64,000 nt of DNA from Ochromonas danica (Eukaryota; Sar; Chrysophyceae; Chromulinales; Chromulinaceae): positions 1 to 64,000 of the forward strand of contig VKHL01000143.1 in NCBI GenBank assembly GCA_015146655.1, in the 5' to 3' direction. A program made the position numbers and the translations under genes. The notes under the pieces are model-generated. The model ran no database searches, was not told the DNA's origin, and saw only the letters and a program-made list of their open reading frames with translations. This document shows positions 44,678 through 58,890 of this stretch, in pieces (position 1 is the first letter of the stretch; every line of letters begins with the position of its first letter).

Positions 44678-45584
44678 GTCCCATCCGTTGTCCAGTAACG
44701 AAGTAGTCCTGAGTTTGAATGTCTCTTTGGGCTACCGAGAGTGTGTGTTGTACTCACAATGGTCAATGTCGGTGCATTCAATTTCCTTATCAGCATCTAC
44801 TGTATTTCAACAGGATAATTAAGCAGTTGTGCAATCTAGCAAAGCATGAAATACAGCAACCAGATTCCATATAAGGTTAACTGGCTTAATAAAGTCTGTG
44901 AGAGCAAGGGAGGATTGGGTAATCCCTTCGCCTTGACTTGAACTGCTTCTTAGTATTGTGGAATTTCTGCAAATCTTAGTAGCCTTGTAAACTCTTTCTT
45001 CCCCTACTGTTCCTAGATCTTATTACTATGTTTTGCTGTACTCCAAAGTGATTGAGTCTTAAGAAGTTCCTGAAGATTGCGACGATAACGAGGAGACAAT
45101 GGGTCCGAAGATAGGTGCCATTTGTTGGGTGGAGCGCGAAGTTTATTCTGTTTGTGGATTATGATGGTCTACAAGGATGTGAAGTCTGAAGAGTTGCAAT
45201 GACTAAAGCACTTCTTATCTTACCCAAATTGGTCTGGAGAGTGACAAGAATTGCCATCCATGCCTACTTAATTTGAACTGTAGGTATTTGGGGTCTACTG
45301 TCTTCTTTCATCAATAATAATTGTTTATGGTAAACAAAGCAGGTGGAACTAGAACTGCTTCGTAACTGTTTGACAACCCATGACATAAAACCCTTAAAGT
45401 GAGTTATAGTTATGGTTTTGGGGGTTTGACAAATATCGTATTTTCGTAATTCGGTGTGTCCTCTATGTCTCTCTCATAAAGAAATCACCGACAGACTCAT
45501 CAATTATCAGTCTGGTGTTGCGATCACTTCGAAATCAGCACTACAGTACCCGATCAGTTGAAAACCACTTCACTACCACCACCA
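44678..45584. other. Intergenic, 0.9 kb
   Basis: No coding frame of note. Includes the 3' UTR side of the preceding gene and the promoter of the next (tcgtattttcgtaattcgg near 45440). Nothing else recognised. Confidence 0.5.
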
Positions 45585-46042
45585 ATGATTGCTGAATACC
45601 ATCACCGAGGTCATAAGACCTTTCATGTGAAGTCCATCTCTCTTGTAAAATTCAGAACCCCAATTCATTGCAGAGCAGTTGGTGGTCTACTAGCCAACCA
45701 CAATGACACTCATTGGGCTGTCTTAATTAACCAACGTTCTCTCATTCATCTTGCCGTTGATGAAGAAGGCTATTTTGTCATTAAAGTTGAGCGTTGGTGT
45801 GTTGATGGACACAATTCTCCTACGCCTTGTCGACCTTATCGATTCAATCCTGCTAAGAGAATTAAAATTGATTTTGATGATTTACTTGACCTAGAGTCTT
45901 TAAATTGTCATAAAGTCTGTAAAGCTATTTTCCAACTCTTAGGTATTAATATCATGGTAACAGTCTCTATTCTATGCGGTAGACATACATCGTAAGGTAA
46001 TAATAGAACATTGTGTGTGTGTGTACTATGTGTGTGTGTGTG

Positions 46043-46079
<37 letters not shown>

Positions 46080-46301
46080 ATGTGTGTGTGTGTGTGTGTG
46101 TGTGTTTAGACAGGTGAGGAAATTGCTCGTGCTGCTCATCGTAATTGGGGAGCTGTAGCTCTGGGTGTGTTTGGTGCAGGCATGGCGACCACTCTAACAG
46201 GAGGGGTAGCTTTGGTGACTGGCATCGGAGCATTCAGTGGCATTGGATATGGAGCTCATAACCTAATTGGGAACAATCATGGACATGATGGTCCTCAATA
46301 A
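45585..46301 (+). CDS. Small protein with possible LRAT/NlpC-P60-like (papain-fold) domain
   Basis: Two exons, 45585-45956 and 46110-46301, phase 0, giving 187 residues. The segment NDTHWAVLINQRSLIHLAVD resembles the HWAIYVGxGxVVHLA motif of LRAT/HRASLS proteins, and LESLNCHKVCKAIFQLLG lies where those proteins have their NCEHF cysteine. After MTGEEIARAAHRNWGAVALG comes a Gly/Ala-rich hydrophobic stretch (VFGAGMATTLTGGVALVTGI) like the C-terminal membrane helix of HRASLS. If correct, His and Cys would form the catalytic pair of an acyltransferase or thiol hydrolase. The match is by eye and partial, so the call is tentative. The intron consists largely of (TG)n directly abutting the TTTAG acceptor. 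Confidence 0.5.
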
Positions 46302-47152
46302 TATTATAGACTAGACATGTGGTTACACATCAATGACATACCATACCATATCATATCATATCATATCATATCATATCATATCATATCATGTTATATCATA
46401 TCATAGGGTACACAGAGAAGTCATACTACTACTGGGTCTACAGTATGTACTATACAAGTATTGCGTTAGTTTCTAAGTATTACCTTTAACTATTATCATT
46501 AACATGATTGAATAGTAGTGGATAGATAGAAACTACTAGTACTAGTTTGTTGTAATGCTATAATTAAAACTACTACTAGTAGTTGTTGTATTCTCTATTG
46601 TATTTAACTAGACTATTGCTTCTTCACTGTTGTTAGTGACTAGACTAGACGAGACTAGACTAGTGACTACAATATGATTACTGCTGGCTATGACTGTGAA
46701 CTAGTCTAGGTCTACTTCATCACTGTAGCTACTGTACTTGTACTGTAGGTGCTTTGTATACTGTGTGTGTGTATACTGTGTGTGTGTATACTGTGTGTGT
46801 GTATACTGTGTGTGCGTGTACTGTGTGTACTATGTGTGTGTGTGTGTGTGTGTGTTGTGAGAAATTTTAAATTGAACTAATTATTTTTAAAAAAGATCTT
46901 TAAGGACTCGGGGAATTCCCTAATCCTTGACGCTTTAAAGGGATTTTCCTTGAAAGCAAAGTCAGGAAGATTGTTCTTTCAACTGTAATTAATTCTGATT
47001 ATAACATTGAAGTTCTTCTACACTAAAGCAAATACATAAATATACTTTAAGGAATTTCATATTTCCATCTAATTCCATGGAATTCCAATCATTGACAGAG
47101 GGAAAAGACAGAGAAAATAGCATGAATTAAATAAGTATTGCTAGCAATACTA

Positions 47153-47188
<36 letters not shown>

Positions 47189-47429
47189 GTGTGTGTGTAT
47201 TGCGTGTGTGTATGTGTGTGTAGGCTGGAATATATTCTATACTATACTAGACAATAGTGTAGTGTAGTTTAGTTTACATCTCAAACACTAACACTAACTC
47301 TAGCAGTAGAGAACGAGAACGAGAACAACTCTACACTACTAGTACTAGTCTACATTACATTGTCTAGTGTAGCCTAGCACTACAACAACCACAACAACCA
47401 CAACCACAACTAAATCAAATTAAATCAAA
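46302..47429. other. Convergent 3' gap with several simple repeats
   Basis: Holds an (atcat)n run at about 46345-46408, (gtatactgtgtgtgt)n at about 46755-46855, and a (gt)n run near 47155-47222. The word ttccatggaattccaat occurs near 47080. No gene. Confidence 0.6.
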
Positions 47430-50400
47430 TCAAGCAGAAAGAACATCAAATAACATAACAGCACTATCATTACCACCCGCTGAGATCAAATGATTACCAT
47501 CTCTTGTTAATCGTACATTCATAACATGTGATGAATGACCATAAACAACTCTAGCGGGTGCATTCTTTACAACACATGGATAGGTTAATAACCTAATCTC
47601 TCCTCCACTATCATTACCTGTTATCACTATACCTTTCTCTGTATGAACATCAATAGCATTGATATCAGTTCCATCTGAATATAATGGCCATATACCCATA
47701 ACAGATGGACCTAATATACAATGATTTGTTTTCCAATGTACATCCGATGGATTAGGAGAAAAGGTTAGTTTGCCTTTGTCAATATCCCATGAAAGTAATT
47801 CATAAGCTGCACAGGTTGATCGTAATAGCTTGCTGTCATAACTCCAATCTAGATAGATTGTAACATTTAACATAACATCTCGTTAGTTAGTCCACTGCAC
47901 ACACACAGATACAGCATACACACACATAGTACACACACAGATACAGTATACACACACATAGTACACACACAGATACAGCATACACACACATAGTACACAC
48001 ACAGATACAGCATACACACACATAGTACACACACAGATACAGTATACACACACATAGTACACACACAGATACAGCATACACACACATAGTACACACACAG
48101 ATACAGCATACACACACATAGTACACACACAGATACAGTATACACACACATAGTACACACACAGATACAGCATACACACACATAGTACACACACAGATAC
48201 AGCATACACACACATAGTACACACACAGATACAGCATACACACACATAGTACACACACATAGTACACACAGACATACACGCTATATACACAAACAGATAC
48301 AAACACATTGCACACACAAATACAGTATATGCACACATTACGCTCACAGATACAAACAGTATACTGGCATACACATACAGTATATACACACATACACAGC
48401 ACACACTCAGTATACACACACAGTAAACACTTACACACACACAAACACACAGATAGTACACACACAGTACACAATACTACTTCCTCTACCACTACCACAG
48501 AGTCATAACCTCACCTAAATGTGTGATAGTAGAAGAATGACCTCTTAATCGATGCATCGCTCGTAACGTACAACTACCCTTTAGACTAACTTGTCTACCT
48601 TGTCCAACTTCTTCTACCTCCATCTTACATGAATAGACATAGATACTACCATCTCGACTACCTAATGCTATCATCTTATTATCTGGTGCAAACTTAATCT
48701 CTGTAACTTCACCTTGACAATCTTTACGATATGCTACTTGTTCTAATGTATAATAGAAACTACGTAATGTTGCTAATTGATCTGTTATGAAATAGACATA
48801 GATAGCACCATTAACACTACCTAATGTAACAAAACTATTCATCTTATCCAAATGTATACATCGACATATTTCAGGTAATGTTGTTTTGGCTAATAATTGA
48901 CAACTTTCAATATCCCAGACTAATAAACGTTTTTCATCACCAACAGTTACAACTAATCGATTGGATTTCGTAACATCAACTGCTAATCCATAGACTGGAC
49001 CAGTATGGAAATAGAAGATATCCTTCCCATAGTTACGTTGTATGATGGTAGAGGTAGTGTTCGAGGTAGTGGTAGCAGTGGTAGTAGTAGTAGTAGGTCG
49101 TAGACGTTGTTTGTCGATCGAAGGGTTAGGATGGACTTGTCCAACATCTAAACGAATGACTTTCCCTATACCTAATACACATAATAGATAACTACCACCA
49201 TTCCCACCACGTCCTAATCCAGGTAGAATAGCTAATCCTATAATAGACTTGTTAGTACTAGCTTGTCGATCTTCATTATACATTGCATCAACTATAGCAT
49301 CACTATTTAGATCATCATCATTGACTGAGGATGGACGACCTGTTATGATGTTGAGGTCATCACGTTGTTGACTATGTAATCCTGCTGCATGACTACTACT
49401 ACCACTACCACTACCTCGTCGTCTCAAGGTAGTGGTAGCAGAGGTAGTAGTAGTAGTAGTAGGTCGACCTAACCGACCAGCTGACTGTGGCCGTGCTACC
49501 CTTGCACTACCACTACCACTACCACTACTACTACTACTACTAACCATGGTAGCAATCTGCTTACCTAGTAGATAGTATTGTGCTAATGGTTGTAATGTGC
49601 GTGTATCTAACACAACAACAATACCTCGTACACCACCACAATAGGCTAGACGACCATTACTATGTGGATGATAGACTAGACATGTTACAGCACCACGTGA
49701 GATGATAGGTGCAGATTGAACAAGAATACCTCTTCGATGTAGATAGACCATACCATTTGATCCACCGGATAGTAGATCATAGGCAGTCCCTCCTCCTCCT
49801 CCTCCTCCACTTGATTCACAGGGTACAAAGATAGCCGTTGTATAGCATTTCGGTGGGGTTAACCCACTACTACCACTGGATGACTTCTTGGTACTACTAT
49901 TACTACCTCCACTTAACGTTAGTCCTTTATAAGTTAACGCAGCTGTTGTTACCACGTTACTACCACTGTTACCACTGTTACTACTACCACTTTGTGGTCT
50001 ACGGAATGACCATAACCTAAGATGATGTGGTCCTGTAGTAACAAAGACATCACATAGACCACTATGTTCACGTGTAATATACTCTGTATGGATAGCACTA
50101 GGACAGTAAGTTAACCATTGTATCTGAGGAGGTATACCATGTTGTGCACTCATTTCAATGACTTTACGACCTTGTTTAGTTAGATCAAAGATACCTAACA
50201 TATGGTTATCATCACATCCTATACCAATGATGTAATGGTTATCATAAGAGAAGGCTAATGATGATACACCTCTCATAAAGAAGGTAGTGGTAGTAGTAGT
50301 AGTACCAATACTACCTCGGCCAACACTACCTTGTTGTGAGGTAGTGTTGCTGTCGGTACTATCCTCTTGTCCTATGCATAGTATAGGATCAGACGTGTTG

Positions 50401-51391
50401 TTACCACTACTGCGAGATGTAGCACGGGTAGTAGTAGTAGTAGATAGATCCCATAGATAGATTAACGCTTGTTTCCCTATACAACCAGCTGCAACATATC
50501 GACCACAATTTGATAAGGTTAGACATGTAATATCATCACTAGGACCTTGTAAGAAAGACTGTGTATTACATGATAAGTCATGTACTATCCCTAAGGCAGC
50601 ACTACTATAGACTATAGTAGCACTGTCAAGGTAGTTAGGGTTACTAGCCGTTGGTGTTGGTGTAGTAGTAGTAGTAGCCGTTGGTCGAGGTAAGGCATAG
50701 ATGGCATTGTTAGAATAGCGTGTACTACTCATACCAAAGATATGTTTACGATAGAGTTGATAAGGTGGTAATGTGGTACTACGTTGAATCACACTACTAT
50801 CCCAACTAGCTGGAACAGTTAATGCGGTACGACTTTTACGAGAGACAAACCTTAATGGTACAGCTAGCTGACTCCCTCCTCCTCCTCCACTAGCACCACC
50901 ACTAGGTGTCTTACCGTCATCTTGTTGTTGTAACAGACTATTACCCACAGAGGGTCTGTCAACAGCAGTAGGGAATCGTACAGGACCAACACCTACTAGA
51001 GTACGATTACGATCAACTTGTTCAACAAATCCACCTTGTTGTTGTGGGTCTACCTTGTCTTGAAGCAATGCTACACCTACTGAGAGTGGCGGCACTACTG
51101 CAGTAGTGGTACTACCACTACCTCCACCACTACCTTGGGTAGTGGCAGGGCCGAAGAGTAGATGTAGTAGAAGGTTAATGTCAGCGAGATGATTAACTCC
51201 ACTACCATTACTACCACTACTACCTTCATTAGTATTGTTAGTTGATGGAGGGATACAGAGGTCGAAGAGGTATTGTAATGTCTCTGTTCGTACAGGAGCA
51301 TTACCAGGAAATGAAAATGATCGTAATACCCTGTGAAACCATGCATGAAGTTAGACTGTTAATACCACCATGTCACTCATCTTGTGGAATA

Positions 51392-51462
<71 letters not shown>

Positions 51463-52471
51463 CACACTCTAATCTTTCTCAAGCTTACCTCACAAAATCA
51501 GCAAATTCAATTCCTCTAACTTTCTCTCTCGATCTTCCTTCACCTTGTCCTGTATAAGGTTGAAATGTCTTCATCAACAAATCACGTGCTACACTAACTT
51601 GTAAAGCAGGTAAATGCATTCCTTTAGCATGTGGTACTTTACCAGATAATCGTAATCGTATAGCACGTTGACATAATTCATGATGTAAGTTCTGTAAGAA
51701 GATCTTAGCACGATATTGTAAATCTTGTGGATTATTCAAATCTAATACTGATGGTGTATCAGAGGATGACGTGGATGGTCGACTACTACCTCTACCTCTA
51801 CTGAGAGGTGCACCACCACGCTGCCTACCTTCTACAGGGTATTGAGAAGGGGGAAGGGGGACGTCAGCATTGAAGTAGTCCTCTGCTTCATCCGCAGGCC
51901 CTTCATCTTCTTGGTCTTGGTCATAGTCGTATTGGCCTTCTTCTTGCCCATCGTCATAGTAGGCGATGGCATTGTTCTTGTTGTTGTGTTTGGATGGCAC
52001 AGCATCACCACCACCACCTGCTGGTGCTCCCCAGGCACTACCACGGCCACGGCCACGACTAGTCGATCTCTGACGTGGTGGACGGACATCATCCTCGTCA
52101 TCATCAACGGCCATGTCCTGCTGCTGCTGGTCAGAGAGATCAACAGCAGCACGACTTTGTAAGAAAGACAAAAACTCTTCATAAGAGATCTTTCCATCTC
52201 CATTGAGATCATAATGACGGACAAGGTCTTCTACTTGACTCCTCTTGACACCATTTAAGAACAATTGAATTCCTTGAATAAGTTCTGTTAGGTCTAATAG
52301 ACCATTATTGTCTTTATCAAAACGAGAAAAGGCTCGTTTAATATCACGTAGATTTAATTTGTATTTCTCTTGTAATTTCTCAATAAATAATGTTTCTAAA
52401 TCATAGAGAGCTTGACTAGCAGATAAAGAAGATGAAGATGCAGATGAAGTATTAGAGGAGGATGATCTCAT
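47430..52471 (-). CDS. EF-hand / WD40 protein of the EMAP-like (EML) type
   Basis: Three exons: 51489-52471, 48515-51330 and 47430-47848, phases 2 and 1, giving 1405 residues. The N-terminus has two EF-hands with intact calcium loops, DKDNNGLLDLTE and DLNGDGKISYEE, followed by an acidic/Arg-rich linker. The rest is WD40 propeller(s) with EML-style sequence: IVYSSAALGIVHDL with LQGPSDDITCLTLSNCGRYV, VSSLAFSYDNHYIIGIGCDD and HTGPVYGLAVDVTKSNRLVV. The last splice gives RGHSSTITHL-DWSYDSKLLR followed by AYELLSWDIDKGK, the EML repeat GHSSxITHLDWS...GAYELLFWD. EML proteins bind tubulin and microtubules. EF-hands plus EML repeats suggest calcium-regulated microtubule or ciliary function (inference). 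Ser/Thr/Gly inserts interrupt the blades. Confidence 0.85.
47896..48258. repeat. 32-bp minisatellite (~11 units) in EML intron 2, with 96-bp higher-order pattern
   Basis: Units of the type cacacagatacagYatac + acacacatagtaca repeat about eleven times. The base Y runs C,T,C,C,T,C,C,T,C,C,C, so three-unit (96-bp) blocks were themselves duplicated. It lies inside the intron 47849-48514. Translating it yields Cys/Val/Tyr-rich frames that are not genes. Confidence 0.9.
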
Positions 52472-52929
52472 GGTAGTCTAGTCGTCTAGTCACAGTTCTT
52501 GTTGTTATCGTTATTATTATTGTTGTTGTCTTTGTTGTAATTGGAGTTAAATAATTCTCTCGTTAAATTCCTCTGTCACTGTCTACTAGAGAGAAAGAGA
52601 GAGAGAGAGGAGAAGATGGTGAGAGAGAATTAAATTAAATTAAATCGAGATCTAATTTGATTGTATTTGTCAATCTTCTCTATAGTAGACTGTGTCTGAC
52701 GAAATTCAAATCACAACAGCTGTTACACCTACAGACTCTAGATGTCTAGATTTCTAAATAATGTTGACATTGCGCTGTGAGCTTGCGTGGAATCATATGG
52801 AATACTCGTCACGTTTTTCCATGCAATTCCATCGACACTTCCACCTTGTTCAACCGAGGAGAAGTAGTCACAAATCAAATCAAAACAAGAAGTCTTGCCC
52901 CTTCCCCTTCCCTTCCCCAACTAAGTATC
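52472..52929. promoter_or_regulatory. Divergent gap, EML / rhodanese genes
   Basis: No gene. (gttatt)n next to the EML start; the rhodanese side has atggaatac and tccatgcaattccatcgac at 52795-52840, words resembling the ccatggaat palindrome seen at other starts. Confidence 0.45.
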
Positions 52930-53566
<637 letters not shown>

Positions 53567-56500
53567 TCTACAGTATCTAAACCACCCAAGGGATCATACC
53601 ATATCTTACTATCATACGACCCGCTCTCAATAGCGAGAAGCTGTTGTAGAGGATGTGTACTGCCCATGCATGTCAAACAACTGCTAGTGGAGAATTGTTG
53701 GTAGACTACTACCAACTACTGTATATAAATACAAACCATCTAGATAGACTACTGTAGATAAATAACACCACCACATACATGATCACAATTACTGTTACAA
53801 TCTTCTATTACTACTCGATCTTCTTAGACTAGTCTTACTATCATAGCTGGATTAATACAGAAGAGCAAATGAGCAAGACTATAAAAAAAAATCATCAAAT
53901 CTTACCACACATCATCATAGTAGAATAGAGTAGAATAGAGTCATACAGTAACAAAATAGAGCACTATCATTATTATTATTGCTACCAAAATGACCTGACC
54001 ATAGCAATATCCATCAAAAAACATTCAATACCATTAGCACAGATCTCAAACCTAAAGCAATTAGAACACCACCATAATAAAATCACTTGCTATGGGAAGG
54101 ATATCTATGCTATTGGATTTCAAAGAAAACAAACTACAATTATTGTCATTGATAGCAAGAACCGCAAAAAACCATGATTGTATCATTCTTGTCTCATCTT
54201 CCTGACAGAAACAATAACAACAGCAACAACCCTACACTGTCTCTGACTACAAGAAAGGTCATCAAAAACAACAACAAGAAGAAGAACAAGAAGATGAATA
54301 GACTCTGATTGAAGAAAGCTCACAAGAAGACATCATCCCGACAGGTTTTATCGGAGGGATAGCTTGTTGAAAACTAAAGTGTGTTAGTGTGTGTGTGCAA
54401 TGATATGCATCTGATAGAGTGATGCATATGGACAGACTGCTTCTGATAGAATAGAATAGAATAGAATAGGGAAGGAGGAAGATACGTACTGTAGTATTAC
54501 TCAAATTGGAGTTGATTTCAAGTCCCGGTATCATCATCATCAGGATGCAGGGAAGGGAGTAAGTACTAATGTTTAATAAGATTAGTGATCATCATTGCGA
54601 CGTTGTTGACCATCATCACCATCATTATCATGATTATCATATCAATTATCACTCTAATATGATCATCATCGTCATTATCATTATCCAATTAGAATATACC
54701 CACCATCATCCATGCAATAAACACAAAAGCGTGCTAATATTGATCTGATAAGGTCATTATGACCATTTGTCTTGACTTGCACACACTCGATTCCAATTGC
54801 AACATCCATCAATGAAAGCGAGAAAAATCCAAACTACCACACAATAACTCTATCTACCCTAATATTAATAAGAAGGTCCATTGCCCAATGAGCACACACA
54901 AGGAATGTTATTATGTCCATAACAATGACAATGGATGATTGTACTATGATGCGTTGTATATTGATTGTTCTACACAAACATCCCATCATTTTCATTGTAT
55001 TATTATTATGATTCTTATTGTCTTCATCACTAAGATTGTTGATACACAGTGATGATATAAAATCCTCTGTTAATGCTTCATTGAACCATGCTCTTTTTGA
55101 TTATCTCATCTACCCTAGTCTACACTAATAACTAGACAACAACATAAACAACAATAACAACAATTGAAGTAATTCATCTCCTCATCTTCATCAGCACTCT
55201 TACATAGGAAATGGATATGAAGCCAATGAAGAATATAGTGTACTGAGAGAAAACGAGCAGCTTGATGGATACATCCATTTACAAGCTCAAAATAAAATGA
55301 ACAACAAACACGAATAAGAACAACAGCAACTCTTCTAACATGATTGCTAGAAGAAGAGAAAGAAGACAAAAACTAAACTAATAAAGCAAAAGGGGAACTG
55401 CGAAAAGGAAATGTTTGGAAGACAATCACAGAAGAAAACCTGCCGAAAGGTCATAGGGTTGTACACAATATTATTCTCCAACAACACATAAAAAACATAC
55501 TTTTCACACAGACGACTTGAGCGAAAGAAAGGAAGAAAAGAGTGTGAGACGATGTGGCATTCAAACCGAACCACATCATAAACATTGAGTACTTAAGAGA
55601 GAGTTTGTGTGTGTGTTTGTGTGAGACATGACTGAGAACAAGAACAATGCCGTAGCGTAGTCGTATAACAAGAAGAAGACAGCAACAAGCCAGCAAGAGT
55701 GTAAGTATAAGAGAGAATAATGTCAGGATCCATTTTGAAACCTTGATAGAGAACGACTGGCTTTGTGTGTCCTCATCACCAATTAACACACATGCATTCA
55801 CGTAACATATAATATAAAAACAAAACCCACAACGGATTGAGCAATGGGGGGAAGAGGGAAGAACAAGAAGAAGTTGAAGAAGAAGAAGCAGACAATGAGA
55901 AGTGCAAAAAGTCAAATCAAGCCATGCACGGACAGGTTTGGTGAGATCAGATCAATGGCAACCATTCAGCTGATCCGTCGACCATCTTATCGAATATGCA
56001 TTAAGTCAACTTCACTGAAGAACAACATCACACAGAAGAACTTTTACTACTAATTGACTATATACCTACACAACACAACACAACACGACACATGAGAGTG
56101 AGAGAGAGAGGAAAGAAGGATGTGATAGCAAACCCCATCAACAGAAGTTGTTAGGCACTATTATGATGCAACAACTTCTTATCATCAGGATGGGTGGATT
56201 CAATCATCCTTTTACTAATCACATCCTCCATATATTTTCCCTTTTTATCATTTTTTTATAAATATGGACAGGATGATGTTGAGGATGGACTGTAAAGCGG
56301 CTAAAGCACAGCACACACAGAGAAAGGAAAGAGAGACTCGAAAGAGTGGGGGACTACTTTTCACGTTCTCGAAATGGCATATATATATCGATACAATCCA
56401 ACCACACAACATCATCCCACTGGCCCCTTTCCTAAACTCTCACATAGAAACAACAATCTCCCGATCATTCACGAAAGAAAGGCAAAAAACACAACAGGAT

Positions 56501-56962
56501 GGGAAACGTAACAAAAGAACGAAATAGAGAAAGAGAGCAGTGTAGTGTGTAGAGAGAAGGAGGAGAAGAGAGAATGTGAGAACCGCTAACCACTGCAGAT
56601 GTCAAACAGTGACAAGAAGATCTTACACTGCTCGAAGTGTTTAAACAATACTACTTTGACTACTACCAGTACAAGGGATTGGGATTTGTTGGCAAAGAAG
56701 AACTGGGCAGAGCAGAGAACTATCTTTGGAAACATATATTATCAAGCAAGAAATCAATGTAGTAGCAGAGTATATATTGTCCAAGGACGGCAGAGAGTAG
56801 CGAAAGAGAAAGAGCAAGAAGAAGAAGAAGAAGAAGAAGAAGAAGAAGAAGAAGAAGAAGAAGAAGAAGAAGAAGAAGAAGAGAAAAACAGCTAATGGGT
56901 AATCAAAACGAAGAAGAGGAATCGTGGAGAGAAAACGCAAACAAGGAGAAGTAAGTAAACAT
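53567..56962. other. Long AT-rich gap, 3.4 kb
   Basis: The largest gene-free stretch. It is rich in catcat/atgatg runs and short A/T tracts, with only low-complexity open frames (for example Lys-rich near 55844 and Glu-rich near 56817). No domain, tRNA or rRNA was recognised. It may include the 3' UTR of the RRM gene (whose stop is at 56963), a non-coding transcript or a decayed insertion. Confidence 0.5.
56817..56885. repeat. (GAA)n trinucleotide tract
   Basis: About 22 uninterrupted GAA triplets in the region just downstream of the RRM gene stop; on the sense strand of that gene it reads (TTC)n and probably lies in its 3' UTR. Confidence 0.95.
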
Positions 56963-58890
56963 CTACAGGTTTTTGTTGGTATGATAAGAGGAGGAAGCAA
57001 GAGAGTAATAAGGATTCTGATTATGCTGGTGATGATGATGGTATGCATGTTGAAGCTGCTGTTGCTGCTGCTGACTGTGACCATGACGAGGATTGCATTC
57101 CTCTGGTGGAAGAATATAGAGTGAAGAGACAGGAATATGCAAAGGAGGGGGAGTTGGAGGGGTTTGAGGTGCGGTAGGAGACAACATGACATTCGTCGTA
57201 GCAACAACACCGCCAACAGCGCAAGGATCATCCAGACTGATCGCACGAGGTGGAGCACACCCACCAAAAGAACTACTACGCAAATTTTGTTGTCCACGAA
57301 GAAGAGCGTCATTATGACGATTGTTATCCCAAGCAATGCCAACCGAGGCATTTGAGCTCAAGCTATCCGAGGAGCCAGAGCTAGCAGATGAGTGCAAGTA
57401 GCTACGAGGGCTGGGCTCTGAGCTATTAATGCTCATGGTATCCAAGCTCATACGCTTGAAATTATCAGCAATATCATGAAAGCTCTGCTTATTACGAGGA
57501 ATCTCGCATCGTGGACTACCGACTCCACCTCCACTAACCGGTGGAGGGGCTCCAGACGGAGGGAGAAGGGAGTAGAAAGTGGTCGAGGAAGAATTGGAGC
57601 GCAAAGTGCGATTAACAGCACTTCCCATTCCCCTCCCTGGGTTATTGTTGCCATTAGTCACAGGTCTCATACCGGCATAGCTCACGGGAGGATTCAAATT
57701 CACAGGAGATTGAATGCAAGGACCTGATGGAGGACCATCTCTCATGACAGCAGGGGATGGTGTATTAGTTCCAAACGAAGAATTAGATGAACCAGAAAGG
57801 CGACTGTTGGGCATCATGAGACCAGGTGATGGAGTGGAGAAGGTAGACAGACGTCCAGAAGAATACGTTGCTGCAGGACTATTCTCATAGTAAGAAGCAC
57901 TCCCAGACAGTTGCTGTTGCTGATGTTGGAGTGGTGATAGAGCAGAAGACTGGTGATAGCTCATCGTAGCAGTGAGAGGAGATGCTGGCATAGAATGCGG
58001 GGAAGAAAGCATCACATTCGCCCCTCCAGGAGATTGGCGCGGAGCATTGGCTTGCTGTTGGCGAAATCTTAGCTCCAAATCATGGCTCAACTTGCACTTG
58101 TAATTGACTCCATCGATAAGGACGTCAATGACAGACTCACTCATCTTCAAGGCGGATTCAATACCTTCTGCATTGAGTGGGAAATGAACAAACCCATAGC
58201 CGGATTGCTTCTGTGCTGCCTATTATCATCCATATTGCATGGGGGTTAGCATCAAGCATATTCAGTCATGCATAGTCATACTTGCTTCGTCGATATTATG
58301 CTTCGTAATGATAACATCCGTGATCGCACCAAACCCTCCGAATAGGAAACGTAATGTCTCCTCGTTGATAATCTTACGAGTCTAATTTCAACAAAGACGG
58401 TAAGGTGAATGAGCCAACGATAAAAGGAATGAGAGAGAAGATGTCATTCTACCTGGTGGGAGAGGAAGCTGACATGGACAGAAGCAGAATTAAAGGATGA
58501 AGAAGATCTATCCATAAATTTGTTTGAAGCAGAAGCATTTCCCTGTGGGGATAGACGCTGACTTTGAGCCCTATCCACTCTAACCAACAAGTAGCACAAG
58601 GTTAGGGTCATGCATGTTAGCAAGAGAGTCAGAGAATGAGAGACGCACTTTAAAGGTCTTCCACAGAGGAGGGTTCCATTTAAAGTTTGAATTGCCAGTT
58701 GAGCACAGGCGATATTGGTATACCGTACGAAGCCATAGGAAAGATGCTTGCTTTTGTCTTCATTTAAGGCCAATCGAATTTCAATGATCTCACCGCAGGA
58801 TGAGAAATGCTTGGCAAGATCTCCTTCCGTGCAAAAGACGGCAATATTGCCAACAAAGACAGTGGCACGTAACTCAGTAGGGGATTGCAT
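56963..58890 (-). CDS. RNA-binding protein with two RRM domains and a long disordered tail
   Basis: Four exons: 58649-58890, 58453-58579, 58286-58381 and 56963-58219, in-phase, giving 573 residues. RRM1 has RNP2 TVFVGNI, GDLAKHFSSCGEIIEIRLAL and RNP1 HLSYGFVRY, ending in LNGTLLCGRPLKV. RRM2 spans exons 2-4: SVHVSFL as RNP2, EETLRFLFGGFGAITDVII, and SGYGFVHFP as RNP1. The remaining ~380 residues are Ser/Pro/Asn/Gln-rich, with a His/Gln run near the end. The layout resembles ELAV/CELF/PUB1-type post-transcriptional regulators; target RNAs are unknown. The third intron uses a GC donor (GAA-GCAAGT). A UG-binding member of this class would be of interest given the (UG)n introns nearby, but nothing here shows that specificity. 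Confidence 0.87.

Noticed and set aside
47867-48498. Long Cys/Val/Tyr-rich open frames
   Set aside because: They are translations of the CA/TG minisatellite in EML intron 2.
56641-57351. 236-codon minus-strand frame with a Phe run
   Set aside because: Out of frame with the RRM gene over most of its length; the Phe run is the (GAA)n tract.
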